Assembly (NCBI GenBank): GCA_964520785.1
Contig: CAZFQG010000068.1
Coordinates: forward strand, 1 to 29,103
DNA length: 29,103 nt
Reading direction: 5' to 3'
Origin: CAZFQG01 sp964520785
Lineage (GTDB): Bacteria > Planctomycetota > Planctomycetia > Pirellulales > Thermoguttaceae
Shown: one piece after another, positions 1 through 7,332 of the stretch
Position numbering within the stretch: position 1 is the first letter of the stretch
Layout of the letters: every line of letters begins with the position of its first letter
The notes under the pieces: generated by a model
Databases searched by the model: none
What the model was told of the DNA's origin: nothing
The model's input: only the letters and a program-made list of their open reading frames with translations
Translations under genes and position numbers: made by a program

Positions 1-3
1 CGA

Positions 4-40
4 AACCGGCGCGCCGGCGGCTGACGGCCGGCGCGCGTTT
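4..40 (-). terminator. Terminator-like hairpin after the DegT-type aminotransferase
   Basis: A GC-rich inverted repeat lies just beyond the stop of the minus-strand aminotransferase gene. Its arms are GCGCGCCGGC at 9-18 and its complement at 27-36, with flanking AAAC/GTTT at 3-6 and 37-40. Read on the minus strand, the stem is followed by a short T run (TTT) and then the window edge. The stem is strong but the U-tract is short, so it may be an intrinsic terminator or simply a stable 3' hairpin. Confidence 0.45.
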
Positions 41-61
41 GAAAGCGGCGATGGCGAGTCA

Positions 62-1393
62 TCACGTCTTGGCGATTTCCTCGCGGTGCGCCCAGACCTT
101 CTCGAACGCCTTGACGTACTGGTCGCAAAGCTCGGGAGCCTCGCTCGTGAAGCACGGCAGGGGCAGCGCCCACTCGTTCGCTTTGTACGTTCCCGGCAAT
201 TCCTCCTTGCTCGGAACGACCGGCGCGTGGTGCCACCATTGGGCCTCCGCGTAAAGCGGCTTCTCGTGCTGCAACGTGTAACCGAAGTTGCTCGTGCTGA
301 CCCCTTCCGCCTGCAGCGCCTTGACGGCCTGCGCGCGGGTCATGCCGGCTTCCTTCTCGTCGATGAACATCATGTTCCACGAGTAATGAATCCGATCCAC
401 GTCGGAACGATTGCTCGTTTGTTCCAGCAGACCGGGAAGCTGCGTCAAGCGGTCGTTGAGCGACCGAATCTGCTTGTTGCACGCCGCCATCCGCTCGAAG
501 TGGATCGGGATTTGAGCGCGGACGAGCGCGGCCGCCATCGGGTGCATCCGAAGCTTGACGCCGAGCCCCGTGCCGTTGTACTTCGCATAGTTGCCCTCGC
601 ACTTGCTATAATGGCCGTAGGCCGTGGCACGGTCGTAGTCGTCCTTCTCCTGATAAGTGCCCATCCCGCCTTCGATACCCGGCAGGGCCTTCGACGCCTG
701 GAAGCTGAATATCCCCATTCGGCCCCAGGTGCCGGTGAACCGGCCTTTGAGCTTGGCGCCCTGGGCATGGGCGGCGTCTTCCAGAACGACCAGACCCTTC
801 TCCTCCGCGAAGTCGCAAATCTGGTCCATGTCGCAGGGAAGACCGATCCAGTGAACCGGGAGCATCGCCTTGGTGTTCGCCGTGAGCTTCTTTTTCGCGT
901 CGTTGAGGTCGAAGTTCAGCGTCTGGGGATTGATGTCGACGAACACCGGAACGAACCCGAACATCCGCATCGGAACGATCGTGGCGAAGAACGTATAGCT
1001 CGGCACCATGATTTCACTTCCCGGAGGAAGGTCCTTCGTCAGCGCGAAGAACATCGAAGTCAACGCCCCGGTGCCATTACAATGGCTCTTGGCGTACTTC
1101 GCGCCGAAATGGGTCCGCCAGTCTTCCTCCACCTGCGGGAGGTTGCCGTAACCGGGGCTGCGGACGATATTGAGGACGGCCTTTTCCTCTGCCTCACCGT
1201 AGAGCGGCCAGCCGGAGGCGCCGCCGGCGGTGACCGCCTTCGGTCCGCCGTTCATGGCAAGTTGCTCTTGCGCGGCGGCTTTCGTCGTGTTCATAAACGG
1301 AAGGCTCGTCGCAAGCGTGCCGGCGCCGGCGACCTTCAAAAAGGTGCGGCGAGACCGACGACTCTTACGAGAAAACGGTTGGGGGGATTGCAT
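62..1393 (-). CDS. DegT/DnrJ/EryC1/StrS-family PLP aminotransferase with Tat signal
   Basis: This 443-residue protein has a type I PLP aminotransferase fold of the sugar-aminotransferase family (DegT/DnrJ/EryC1/StrS). The N-terminus reads as a twin-arginine signal (SRRTFLKVAG near residue 15), followed by a hydrophobic stretch and an Ala-rich cleavage region near AAAQ at about residue 40. The PLP-lysine motif FQASKALPGIEGG is intact in mid-protein, so the catalytic lysine is present. Family members usually transaminate nucleotide-linked keto-sugars in the cytosol, so a Tat leader implies that folded enzyme is exported, a variant seen in planctomycete-type genomes. A strong AGGAGG ribosome-binding site sits about 8 nt before the ATG. 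It is divergent from the XRE regulator at 1790. The substrate is unknown and could be a sugar or another keto compound. Confidence 0.88.
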   Translation of the reverse strand: MQSPQPFSRKSRRSRRTFLKVAGAGTLATSLPFMNTTKAAAQEQLAMNGGPKAVTAGGASGWPLYGEAEEKAVLNIVRSPGYGNLPQVEEDWRTHFGAKYAKSHCNGTGALTSMFFALTKDLPPGSEIMVPSYTFFATIVPMRMFGFVPVFVDINPQTLNFDLNDAKKKLTANTKAMLPVHWIGLPCDMDQICDFAEEKGLVVLEDAAHAQGAKLKGRFTGTWGRMGIFSFQASKALPGIEGGMGTYQEKDDYDRATAYGHYSKCEGNYAKYNGTGLGVKLRMHPMAAALVRAQIPIHFERMAACNKQIRSLNDRLTQLPGLLEQTSNRSDVDRIHYSWNMMFIDEKEAGMTRAQAVKALQAEGVSTSNFGYTLQHEKPLYAEAQWWHHAPVVPSKEELPGTYKANEWALPLPCFTSEAPELCDQYVKAFEKVWAHREEIAKT

Positions 1394-1483
1394 GGGAGAG
1401 TCCTCCTAAAAGGTGGGAGAAACGAGAACTCCGATTTCGGTAAACGGCCGAAACGCGATTTCTCGATAAATCACAGTCCAATA

Positions 1484-1511
1484 TGTATACGGATAACTCA
1501 TTCTATCTTAA
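1484..1511 (-). promoter_or_regulatory. Candidate sigma70-type promoter for the aminotransferase gene
   Basis: Read on the minus strand, TTAAGA (1506-1511) and TATACA (1484-1489) are separated by 16 nt. That is 4/6 and 5/6 matches to the -35 and -10 consensus. It lies about 90 nt upstream of the start at 1393. The -10 overlaps a TGTATAC motif that recurs in this gap. This is consensus matching by eye only. Confidence 0.4.
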
Positions 1512-1551
1512 TAACGCGATGTGCCCATGTCACCCCCAGGCCACCGAAAAT

Positions 1552-1580
1552 CTCCTGAAACCATACTGTTTCTCCAGGAG
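1552..1580. other. Imperfect hairpin in the divergent intergenic gap
   Basis: CTCCTGAAAC at 1552-1561 can pair with GTTTCTCCAGGAG at 1568-1580, with a 3-nt bulge and a short loop. No T-run follows, so this is not an obvious terminator. It could be an operator or an RNA structure in the leader of one of the divergent genes. The rest of 1394-1789 shows no gene. Confidence 0.3.
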
Positions 1581-1688
1581 TACCCACTTGTATGTATATG
1601 GATTTACCCCGTAATGGTGTATTTCGACGCGGCGGCTTTCGGAAAGAGGGGACTCATTGGACAACGAGATGGACGTAGCCGGTCCCCC

Positions 1689-1716
1689 TTGACACGCGGG
1701 CGTGGATAGGTATACA
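1689..1716 (+). promoter_or_regulatory. Candidate sigma70-type promoter for the XRE regulator
   Basis: A perfect TTGACA (1689-1694) is followed after 16 nt by TATACA (1711-1716), a 5/6 match to the -10 consensus. This predicts transcription starting near 1723 and a leader of about 65 nt before the ATG at 1790. The -10 overlaps an inverted copy of TGTATAC, so autoregulation by the downstream HTH protein is plausible. Confidence 0.6.
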
Positions 1717-1789
1717 AAAGTACATTGCAACCTATTCGTCCCCAGCAAAAACCCACCGGGAAGCCGGCAAAAACTCCCGAAACGCCCAA

Positions 1790-2308
1790 ATGTCCGAAAA
1801 CGCGATCAGCGAGAATCTGCGGCGGCTGATGGTCGAGGGGAATTTTACCATCGGCGACGTGGTTGCAGCGACCGGCCTGGACCGCCGGACCCTCCAGGGC
1901 ATTCTGGAGGGAAACACCCGGGCACACGCGCGAACCCTGCACCGTCTCGCCAAGGGGCTGGACGTCGCCGTCGACGAGTTTTTCGTGTCTCCCTCGCAGT
2001 TGTTGTGTCGCCGTTTCAACCGCGAGACGAACCCGGGGGTCGAAGAGGCGGTCGCCGCGGAACCGGGCCTTTTCGAGGGCTGGACGGAACTGGATTTCGA
2101 CGAACTTCGCAGCCGCTTCGGCGCCGGCGGAGAACTCACGCTGGAAGGCGCTGTCGAGGCGGCACGCCAAATGAACCGTAACCACCGCCTCCACGACATG
2201 CTCGCCTTCCTCCTGGAAACAAACCAGTCGGACGTAATCGCCGGAATCCTCGAAGTGATGTACGAGAAGGCCGTGTTTTGGGGAGGGGATGGGGATGCGT
2301 CCGATTAG
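1790..2308 (+). CDS. XRE-type helix-turn-helix transcriptional regulator
   Basis: This 172-residue protein has an N-terminal Cro/C1-type helix-turn-helix (residues about 5-65). The scanning helix reads TIGDVVAATGLDRRTLQGIL, and the following LHRLAKGLDVAVDEFF is the usual XRE fourth and fifth helix region. The C-terminal ~100 residues (LFEGWTELDFDELRSRF, then a helical RQMNRNHRLHDMLAF block) carry no motif I recognise and may sense a ligand or mediate oligomerisation. The start is supported by the domain beginning right after it and by the promoter at 1689. No good Shine-Dalgarno is visible, so translation initiation may be weak. The probable targets are itself and the divergent aminotransferase gene. 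Confidence 0.85.
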   Translation: MSENAISENLRRLMVEGNFTIGDVVAATGLDRRTLQGILEGNTRAHARTLHRLAKGLDVAVDEFFVSPSQLLCRRFNRETNPGVEEAVAAEPGLFEGWTELDFDELRSRFGAGGELTLEGAVEAARQMNRNHRLHDMLAFLLETNQSDVIAGILEVMYEKAVFWGGDGDASD

Positions 2309-2418
2309 GAACCATGGTTGACCGGTTCCGATAATCGCCATATGCTCATTTCACCAGACAACTGATTGAGTTACGGCAACCGCCTCGCCGGCCCGATCCC
2401 TTTCGAAACGAGGAACCA

Positions 2419-3116
2419 ATGAGAATCATCGCCCTTAACGGAAGTCCCCGCAAGAGGGGAAACACGGCCACGTTGCTGGAGCACGCGTTGAAGGGCGCCG
2501 CTTCGGCTGGGGCCAAGACGCGGTTGGTGCATCTGGCGCGGCTGAAGTATACCGGCTGCGTTAGCTGTTTCGCCTGCAAACGACGGGGGGCAAGAGCTAC
2601 GGCCGATGTAAGATCAAGGACGATCTTGCGCGCATCCTCGCGAGGATCGAGAAGGTCGACGCCCTCATCGTTGGTTCGCCGGTCTATTTCGGTACGACGA
2701 CGGCGCTCACTCGTGCGTTTTTCGAGCGGCTGCTTTTCCCGTACCTCGCCTACACCAATCCACCGTCTTCGCTTTTCCCGAGTAAGATTCCGACCGCCCT
2801 CGTCTACACGATGGGGACTACCGAGGAACAATTCCAATCGAGCGGTCTGGACCGAACGCTCTCCGTCGACCGCATCCTCTTTGAAATGGTTTTTGGGTCG
2901 GCAGAAACGCTGTGCAGCTTTGACACCCCCCATTTCAACGATTACCACAAGTATGTCGCCGAGAGCTTCGACCCGCGCCGCAAAGCCCGGCATCACAAGG
3001 AGGTGTTTCCACGGGACTGCCAAAACGCCTTCGAGTTAGGTGCTCGGTTCGCGCGGGGGGAGCCCATCCGTCTACTCGAAGCTGAACCCCGGAAAAAACT
3101 TCCCGGGTCCCCTTGA
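2419..3116 (+). pseudogene. Flavodoxin-family iron-sulfur flavoprotein / NAD(P)H oxidoreductase, frameshifted
   Basis: The reading frame from ATG 2419 gives a classic FMN-binding start, ALNGSPRKRGNTATLL. It is followed by a compact cysteine motif, GCVSCFACK, as in iron-sulfur flavoproteins of the NADPH-dependent FMN reductase superfamily. At the G6 run 2585-2590 this frame loses homology, and the frame one base back continues the fold: KSYGRCKIKDDLARIL, then ALIVGSPVYFGTTTALTRAF, then YTMGTTEEQF, to the TGA at 3114-3116. One extra G would give a 232-residue protein of normal length. The fourth cysteine (GRCKIKDD) lies just after the break. A GAGGAA ribosome-binding site precedes the start. 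The break could be a base-calling error or a genuine inactivating deletion. The likely role is flavin-dependent electron transfer, perhaps a quinone or disulfide reductase. Confidence 0.8.
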
Positions 3117-3170
3117 CTTTCCACGGAGACATTAAGATACTATCTCTATCGACGTAGTTAAGTATTGTAT
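3113..3170 (+). promoter_or_regulatory. Candidate promoter and operator of the Rrf2 regulator
   Basis: TTGACT (3113-3118) and GATACT (3136-3141) are spaced by 17 nt, 5/6 and 4/6 consensus matches, immediately after the flavoprotein stop. Overlapping and following the -10, ATACTATCTC (3137-3146) and AGTATTGTAT (3161-3170) form an imperfect inverted repeat (7/10 paired). This is a plausible Rrf2 autoregulatory site. The call is by eye and the operator part is weak. Confidence 0.45.
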
Positions 3171-3195
3171 TCCGGAGTCGTGAAGGGTCTGCGGT

Positions 3196-3654
3196 TTGAG
3201 GCTTTCCCAGAAGTGCCAATACGCGTTGAGGGCCATGTTCGAGGTGGCGAAACGCTCCGGGCAGGGCCCGGTGAAGATCGACGTCATCGCGAAGGCGCAA
3301 GCGATCCCTCCCCGTTTTTTGGCGGCGATCCTCAACCAGCTCAAGCAGGGGGGGTTTGTTCAGTCCAGACGTGGCGCCGAGGGGGGGTATTACATAACCC
3401 GTTCCGCCGCGACGCTTAGCGTCGGCGAAATTATCCGGTACATCGACGGTTCCATGGCTCCGGTGGCGTGTGCTCGGGATGAAGACTCGGAATGCTGCCC
3501 TTTCTGGGGGAAATGCGTATTTCTGTCCATTTGGAAGGAGGCCCAGGAGGCCATGGAAAACGTCTATGACAAAACGAGTTTCCAGGACCTGATCGACCGG
3601 GAATCCATGGAGCTGGAACAATGCAAGGAAGGCGGACTGATTTACCATATTTAG
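3196..3654 (+). CDS. Rrf2-family transcriptional regulator with cysteine cluster (IscR/CymR-like)
   Basis: This 152-residue protein has the standard Rrf2 winged helix: RLSQKCQYALRAMFEVA at the start, the recognition region FLAAILNQLKQGGFVQSRRGAEGGY (residues about 41-65), and the wing through GEIIRYIDG. It has C92, C100, C101 and C107, close in position to the [2Fe-2S] ligands of IscR and unlike CymR, which lacks such cysteines. Sensing of Fe-S, redox or sulfur status is therefore likely. The start is a TTG at 3196 preceded by GAAGGG; no ATG fits the family N-terminus. Its position 86 nt upstream of cysK and the sulfur array suggests it controls those genes. The gene contains two G7 tracts that are read in frame. 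Confidence 0.9.
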   Translation: MRLSQKCQYALRAMFEVAKRSGQGPVKIDVIAKAQAIPPRFLAAILNQLKQGGFVQSRRGAEGGYYITRSAATLSVGEIIRYIDGSMAPVACARDEDSECCPFWGKCVFLSIWKEAQEAMENVYDKTSFQDLIDRESMELEQCKEGGLIYHI

Positions 3655-3740
3655 TCTGGTGTTGTGTTCATTGATGTGTTTTTTCTGGCACAAATCTCCA
3701 TTATTTCGATAGGGATGCTCGCAAGAAAGGAACTCTGATA

Positions 3741-4679
3741 ATGTCTCGTAAACAGACCTATTCAGATATCGTTCAGACCACGTTCGACACTCCTTTGGTG
3801 AAACTGCGGAATGTCGTACCGCCCGGACACGCCACGGTTCTTCTGAAGCTCGAGTTTTTCAACCCCTTCGCCAGCGTCAAGGACCGCATCGGCCGGGCGA
3901 TGATCGAGGCGGCGGAGAAGGACGGACGGCTGACGAAGGAGACGCGGATCATCGAGCCCACCAGCGGCAACACGGGTATCGCGCTGGCCTTCGTGGCGGC
4001 CGCCAAGGGGTATGCCCTGACGTTGACGATGCCGGAGTCGATGAGCGTTGAGCGGAGGGGAATGCTAGCGGCACTCGGCGCAACGCTCGTGCTGACGCCG
4101 GCGGCCGAAGGCATGAAGGGGGCCATCGCCAAGGCCCGCGAGCTGGCGGAGAGTACTCCGAACGGTTGGATGCCCCAGCAGTTTGAAAACCCGGCCAATC
4201 CCGAGGTCCACGAGAAGACCACGGGAAAGGAAATCTGGGAGGACATCCATGGAGAGATCGACGTCTTCGTGGCCGGAGTCGGCACCGGTGGGACGATTAC
4301 CGGCGTGACCCGGTATATCCGGCCGAAGAAGCCGGAACTGGTCTCGATCGCCGTCGAGCCGGCCGATTCTCCGGTCATCTCCGGTGGCAAGCCGGGCCCG
4401 CACAAGATTCAGGGGATCGGAGCGGGTTTCATTCCGAAGAACCTGGACACGAGCCTGCTCAGCGGCGTGGAGATGGTGGCCAACGAAGAGGCGTTCGTCT
4501 GGGCGCGGCGTCTGGCGAAGGAGGAAGGCATTTTGGGGGGCATCAGCACCGGGGCCAACGTGGCCGTCGCCGCGCGGCTTGCGGCCAGGCCGGAAAACAA
4601 GGGAAAAACGATCGTGACCGTCGCGTGCAGTTTCGGGGAGCGGTACTTGTCTACGCCTTTATATCAACTGTCGGATTAG
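3741..4679 (+). CDS. cysK: Cysteine synthase (O-acetylserine sulfhydrylase)
   Basis: This PLP beta-family enzyme makes L-cysteine from O-acetylserine and sulfide. At 312 residues it is normal for CysK. The PLP lysine is K47 in FASVKDRIGRAM; the substrate loop TSGNTG is at residues 74-79; the PLP phosphate loop GTGGTITG is intact; and the C-terminal region reads GISTGANVAVA. AAAGGA about 10 nt before the ATG serves as ribosome-binding site. It is the first biosynthetic gene after the Rrf2 regulator and opens a plus-strand sulfur-assimilation array. No cysE lies nearby, so O-acetylserine must come from elsewhere. CysK and CysM are hard to separate by eye, but the motifs favour CysK. Confidence 0.93.
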   Translation: MSRKQTYSDIVQTTFDTPLVKLRNVVPPGHATVLLKLEFFNPFASVKDRIGRAMIEAAEKDGRLTKETRIIEPTSGNTGIALAFVAAAKGYALTLTMPESMSVERRGMLAALGATLVLTPAAEGMKGAIAKARELAESTPNGWMPQQFENPANPEVHEKTTGKEIWEDIHGEIDVFVAGVGTGGTITGVTRYIRPKKPELVSIAVEPADSPVISGGKPGPHKIQGIGAGFIPKNLDTSLLSGVEMVANEEAFVWARRLAKEEGILGGISTGANVAVAARLAARPENKGKTIVTVACSFGERYLSTPLYQLSD

Positions 4680-4758
4680 AGAAGAGATTCCGGCGCAGAC
4701 CGGGATCGGCCCCAAGGCCGCTACGCTCGGCGCCGGTTCGGAACGAGGAGAATTCCGG

Positions 4759-5139
4759 ATGACCCAACCCGGGAGAGAAGAAGATCGAATCCGCGAAGCG
4801 CTCGGCCTTCCGCACGGCGCGTTGCCGCGCGTGGAGGGGCGTTGGCTTCGGAAGTACTTCGAGCACTTGAGCACTGCCCTGGCTTTCCCCTTCCCCGCGC
4901 AGTACACCGGACGCGACGCCCACTCGCGGCCTCGCCAGGTTATCGTCTTGACGCTGTTAAACCCCGAGTCGACCGCGAAGGTGGAAACGGAGGGGCTCTT
5001 CTGCATCGCCGACGACGGTGAAAAGCGCACCGAGCTGCCGCTACAAGACATCGTCGTCGATCCCGATCATCCGAATGGCCAGATGCTCGAGGATTATTGG
5101 TACTGGTTCTGGAATTGGAGTTTCGATCCCCAGATTTGA
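4759..5139 (+). CDS. Small CcbP-like (putative calcium-binding) protein
   Basis: This acidic 126-residue protein has the look of the CcbP family, named for the cyanobacterial Ca2+-buffering protein. Features are YFEHLSTALAFPFPAQY near residues 36-52, a central beta region around RQVIVLTLLNPE, then GLFCIADDGEK, ELPLQDIVVD, and an aromatic tail DYWYWFWNWSFDP. Many Asp and Glu residues fit metal binding, though no EF-hand is present. GAGGAG lies about 8 nt upstream of the ATG. It sits between cysK and the O-acetylhomoserine sulfhydrylase with 79-nt and 46-nt gaps, so it is probably co-transcribed. A role in sulfur metabolism is not evident. The family assignment is from memory of the motif pattern and is moderately sure. 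Confidence 0.6.
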   Translation: MTQPGREEDRIREALGLPHGALPRVEGRWLRKYFEHLSTALAFPFPAQYTGRDAHSRPRQVIVLTLLNPESTAKVETEGLFCIADDGEKRTELPLQDIVVDPDHPNGQMLEDYWYWFWNWSFDPQI

Positions 5140-5185
5140 TCGCCCGGCACTTTCGTCCGACGGCGAATATGAAAGGAAATCCAAG

Positions 5186-6481
5186 ATGAGTGACACTTCT
5201 CCCGGTCTAGCGACTCTGGCCCTTCACGCGGGCCACGAAGGCGACCCGGCGACCAATTCGCGGGCCGTTCCCATTTACGCGACGACATCGTACCTGTTCA
5301 ATGACACGCGGCACGCCGCGGACCTGTTCGCGCTAAAGGAATTCGGCAACATTTACACGCGGCTGATGAACCCGACCACCGATGTGCTGGAGAAGCGTCT
5401 GGCGGCGATGGAAGGGGGGGCCGCCGGGCTGGCGTTCGCCAGCGGCCAGGCGGCGATCACCGCGGGGCTGCTCACGCTTGCCGAGAGCGGCCAGAATTTC
5501 ATCAGCGCCACGGGGCTCTACGGAGGAACGTGGACGCTTTTCACCCAGACCTTCAAGAAACTGGGGGTCGAGGTCCGCTTCTTCGACGCCGACCGGCCGG
5601 AACGGATCGCGGAACTGGCCGACGAGAACACCCGCGCGGTCTACCTGGAATCGGTCGGCAATCCGAAGAACGACGTTCCCGATTTCCGGAAGATCGCGGA
5701 CATCGCCCACTCTCTGGGCCTGCCGGTGATCATTGACAACACGGTCCTCACGCCGGCCCTCTTCCGGCCGATCGAGCAGGGGGCCGACGTCGTCGTCTAC
5801 TCGACGACCAAGTTCCTCGCCGGGCACGGCGTGCATATCGGGGGGGCCGTCGTCGACGCCGGCAGTTTCCCCTGGGATGAAAACCCCGGCAAGTGGCCCC
5901 AGTTCACGCAGCCCGACCCGGCGTACCACGGCATGGTTTTCACCGAGGCGCTCAAGCCGATCGGGAACATCGCCTACATCATCCACATGAGAACGCACTG
6001 GTTGCGCGACACGGGGGCGTGCCAGAGCCCGTTCGGCGCGTTTCTGACGCTTCTGGGAATCGAGACGCTCGATTTGCGGCTCCAGCGGCACAGCGAGAAT
6101 GCCGTGGCCGTGGCGACCTGGTTGGAGAAGCACCCGTCCGTCGCGTGGGTCAACTATCCGGGTCTCGCGTCGCACAAGGACCACGCCAACGCGAAGAAGT
6201 ACCTTTCCCGGGGGCAGGGCGCCATCGTCGGATTCGGGATCAAGGGTGGGGAGGAGGCGGCCGTGAAATTCATCAATAACGTCAAGCTGGCCAGCCACCT
6301 GGCGAACATCGGCGACGCGAAAACGCTGGTGATCCACCCTGCCTCCACGACCCACTCGCAATTGACCGAGGAGGAGTTGGCCAAGACGGGCGCCACGCAC
6401 GACTTCATCCGGCTTTCGGTCGGAATCGAGGATGTCGAAGACATCCTCGCCGATTTGGACCAGGCCTTGGCGGCCTCATGA
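5186..6481 (+). CDS. metY: O-acetylhomoserine sulfhydrylase (aminocarboxypropyltransferase)
   Basis: This 431-residue enzyme of the Cys/Met-metabolism PLP family converts O-acetylhomoserine plus sulfide to homocysteine. LALHAGHEGDPATNSRAVPIY is the typical N-terminus. FASGQAAI, the tyrosine of GLYGGTW, and the PLP lysine K209 in YSTTKFLAGHG are all intact. The ~50-residue insertion around FTQPDPAYHGMVFTEA and the total length separate MetY from the ~380-residue transsulfuration enzymes. The start at 5186 is chosen over upstream in-frame codons because GAAAGGAAA precedes it and the family N-terminus begins there. The gap to cysH is 15 nt, so they are likely co-transcribed. With cysK it offers direct sulfhydrylation routes to both cysteine and homocysteine. 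Confidence 0.92.
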   Translation: MSDTSPGLATLALHAGHEGDPATNSRAVPIYATTSYLFNDTRHAADLFALKEFGNIYTRLMNPTTDVLEKRLAAMEGGAAGLAFASGQAAITAGLLTLAESGQNFISATGLYGGTWTLFTQTFKKLGVEVRFFDADRPERIAELADENTRAVYLESVGNPKNDVPDFRKIADIAHSLGLPVIIDNTVLTPALFRPIEQGADVVVYSTTKFLAGHGVHIGGAVVDAGSFPWDENPGKWPQFTQPDPAYHGMVFTEALKPIGNIAYIIHMRTHWLRDTGACQSPFGAFLTLLGIETLDLRLQRHSENAVAVATWLEKHPSVAWVNYPGLASHKDHANAKKYLSRGQGAIVGFGIKGGEEAAVKFINNVKLASHLANIGDAKTLVIHPASTTHSQLTEEELAKTGATHDFIRLSVGIEDVEDILADLDQALAAS

Positions 6482-6496
6482 ACTTGAGAGTTCTTT

Positions 6497-7264
6497 ATGA
6501 GTTCCTTGATGACAACGATCAACGATATGATCCCGGCCGTCGAATCGATCGATACGGCGCCGCTTCGGACGATGGAACCGCCGGAATTATTGCGGTTCGC
6601 TTTCGAGCGATTCGGCCCGAGGGCCGCCATCGGAACGAGCCTGCAAAAGACGGGCGTGATTCTGATCGACATGGCTTCGCGGCTTGGAATTCCCTTCCGC
6701 GCGTTCTTCATCGACACGCTGCTCAACGCGCCCGAGACGTACGAGCTGCTGGGGGAGATCGAGTCGCGCTATGCCCCGCTGCGAGTGGAGCGTTTCGCGC
6801 CCCGGCCCGAGGAGATCGAGGGGCTTCACTGCTCGGTGGGGCAATACGCCCACTACCTGGCGCGGCCGACCTGCTGCCAGGTGCGTAAAGTCCTCCCGCT
6901 CTACCGCGCGCAAGACACGCTGGACGTCTGGATCGCCGGACTGCGGGCCGATCAATCGGAGCACCGGCGCAAGAACACCGCGAAGGCGGCTATCGAAAAG
7001 GCCCACGACGGCCGGCCCCTACTGAAGCTCAATCCGCTGCTCGATTGGACCGACGGCCAGATTGACGCGTACATCCGCGAACATCATGTCCCCTACAACA
7101 AGCTCTACGATTACGAGTCCCCCTATGGCGAGCGGTTTTTCGTCATCGGATGCCAGCCCTGCCACATTCCGGTCCGCGAGGAATGCGGCCGCCGCGCGGG
7201 GAAATTCCCCTGGGAACAGGGGAACAAGGAATGCGGGCTCCACGAGAACGGCGACGGCATTTGA
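6497..7264 (+). CDS. cysH: Fe-S type adenylyl-sulfate/PAPS reductase (CysH)
   Basis: This 255-residue PP-loop-superfamily reductase reduces activated sulfate (APS or PAPS) to sulfite using thioredoxin-type donors. The nucleotide region reads IGTSLQKTGVILIDMA. The catalytic cysteine is C246 in the C-terminal KECGLH motif. C126/C127 (RPTCCQVRK) and C219/C222 (IGCQPC) form the paired CC...CxxC set that binds a [4Fe-4S] cluster, typical of APS reductases and absent from enterobacterial PAPS reductase. APS is therefore the likely substrate. It follows metY by 15 nt. The ATP sulfurylase (cysD/cysN or sat) that would supply APS is not in this window. An Fe-S assimilatory enzyme fits regulation by a cysteine-cluster Rrf2 protein. 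Confidence 0.9.
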   Translation: MSSLMTTINDMIPAVESIDTAPLRTMEPPELLRFAFERFGPRAAIGTSLQKTGVILIDMASRLGIPFRAFFIDTLLNAPETYELLGEIESRYAPLRVERFAPRPEEIEGLHCSVGQYAHYLARPTCCQVRKVLPLYRAQDTLDVWIAGLRADQSEHRRKNTAKAAIEKAHDGRPLLKLNPLLDWTDGQIDAYIREHHVPYNKLYDYESPYGERFFVIGCQPCHIPVREECGRRAGKFPWEQGNKECGLHENGDGI

Positions 7265-7332
7265 ATGCCGCCGCGCGGAAGCGACCGCCGCGGTGCCACA
7301 CGCGTACCATAATTGGAGTAAGTGAACAAAGA

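Larger units (their letters stand above)
1482..1603 (+). repeat. Pair of 13-nt direct repeats in the divergent intergenic gap
   Basis: TATGTATACGGAT at 1482-1494 recurs as TATGTATATGGAT at 1591-1603, a 12/13 match. The core TGTATAC also appears inverted at 1710-1716, inside the -10 of the XRE promoter. Repeated short sites between divergent genes, one encoding a DNA-binding protein, fit regulator operators. There is no direct evidence of binding. Confidence 0.4.

Noticed and set aside
86..1558. A 490-codon plus-strand frame opposite the Tat aminotransferase
   Set aside because: Arg-rich shadow frame without motifs; the minus strand encodes a full aminotransferase.
2583..2592. Programmed -1 frameshift at the flavoprotein G6 run
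   Set aside because: The site is not a canonical X XXY YYZ heptamer in the zero frame, no obvious downstream stimulator was seen, and an identical one-G loss occurs in an unrelated gene.
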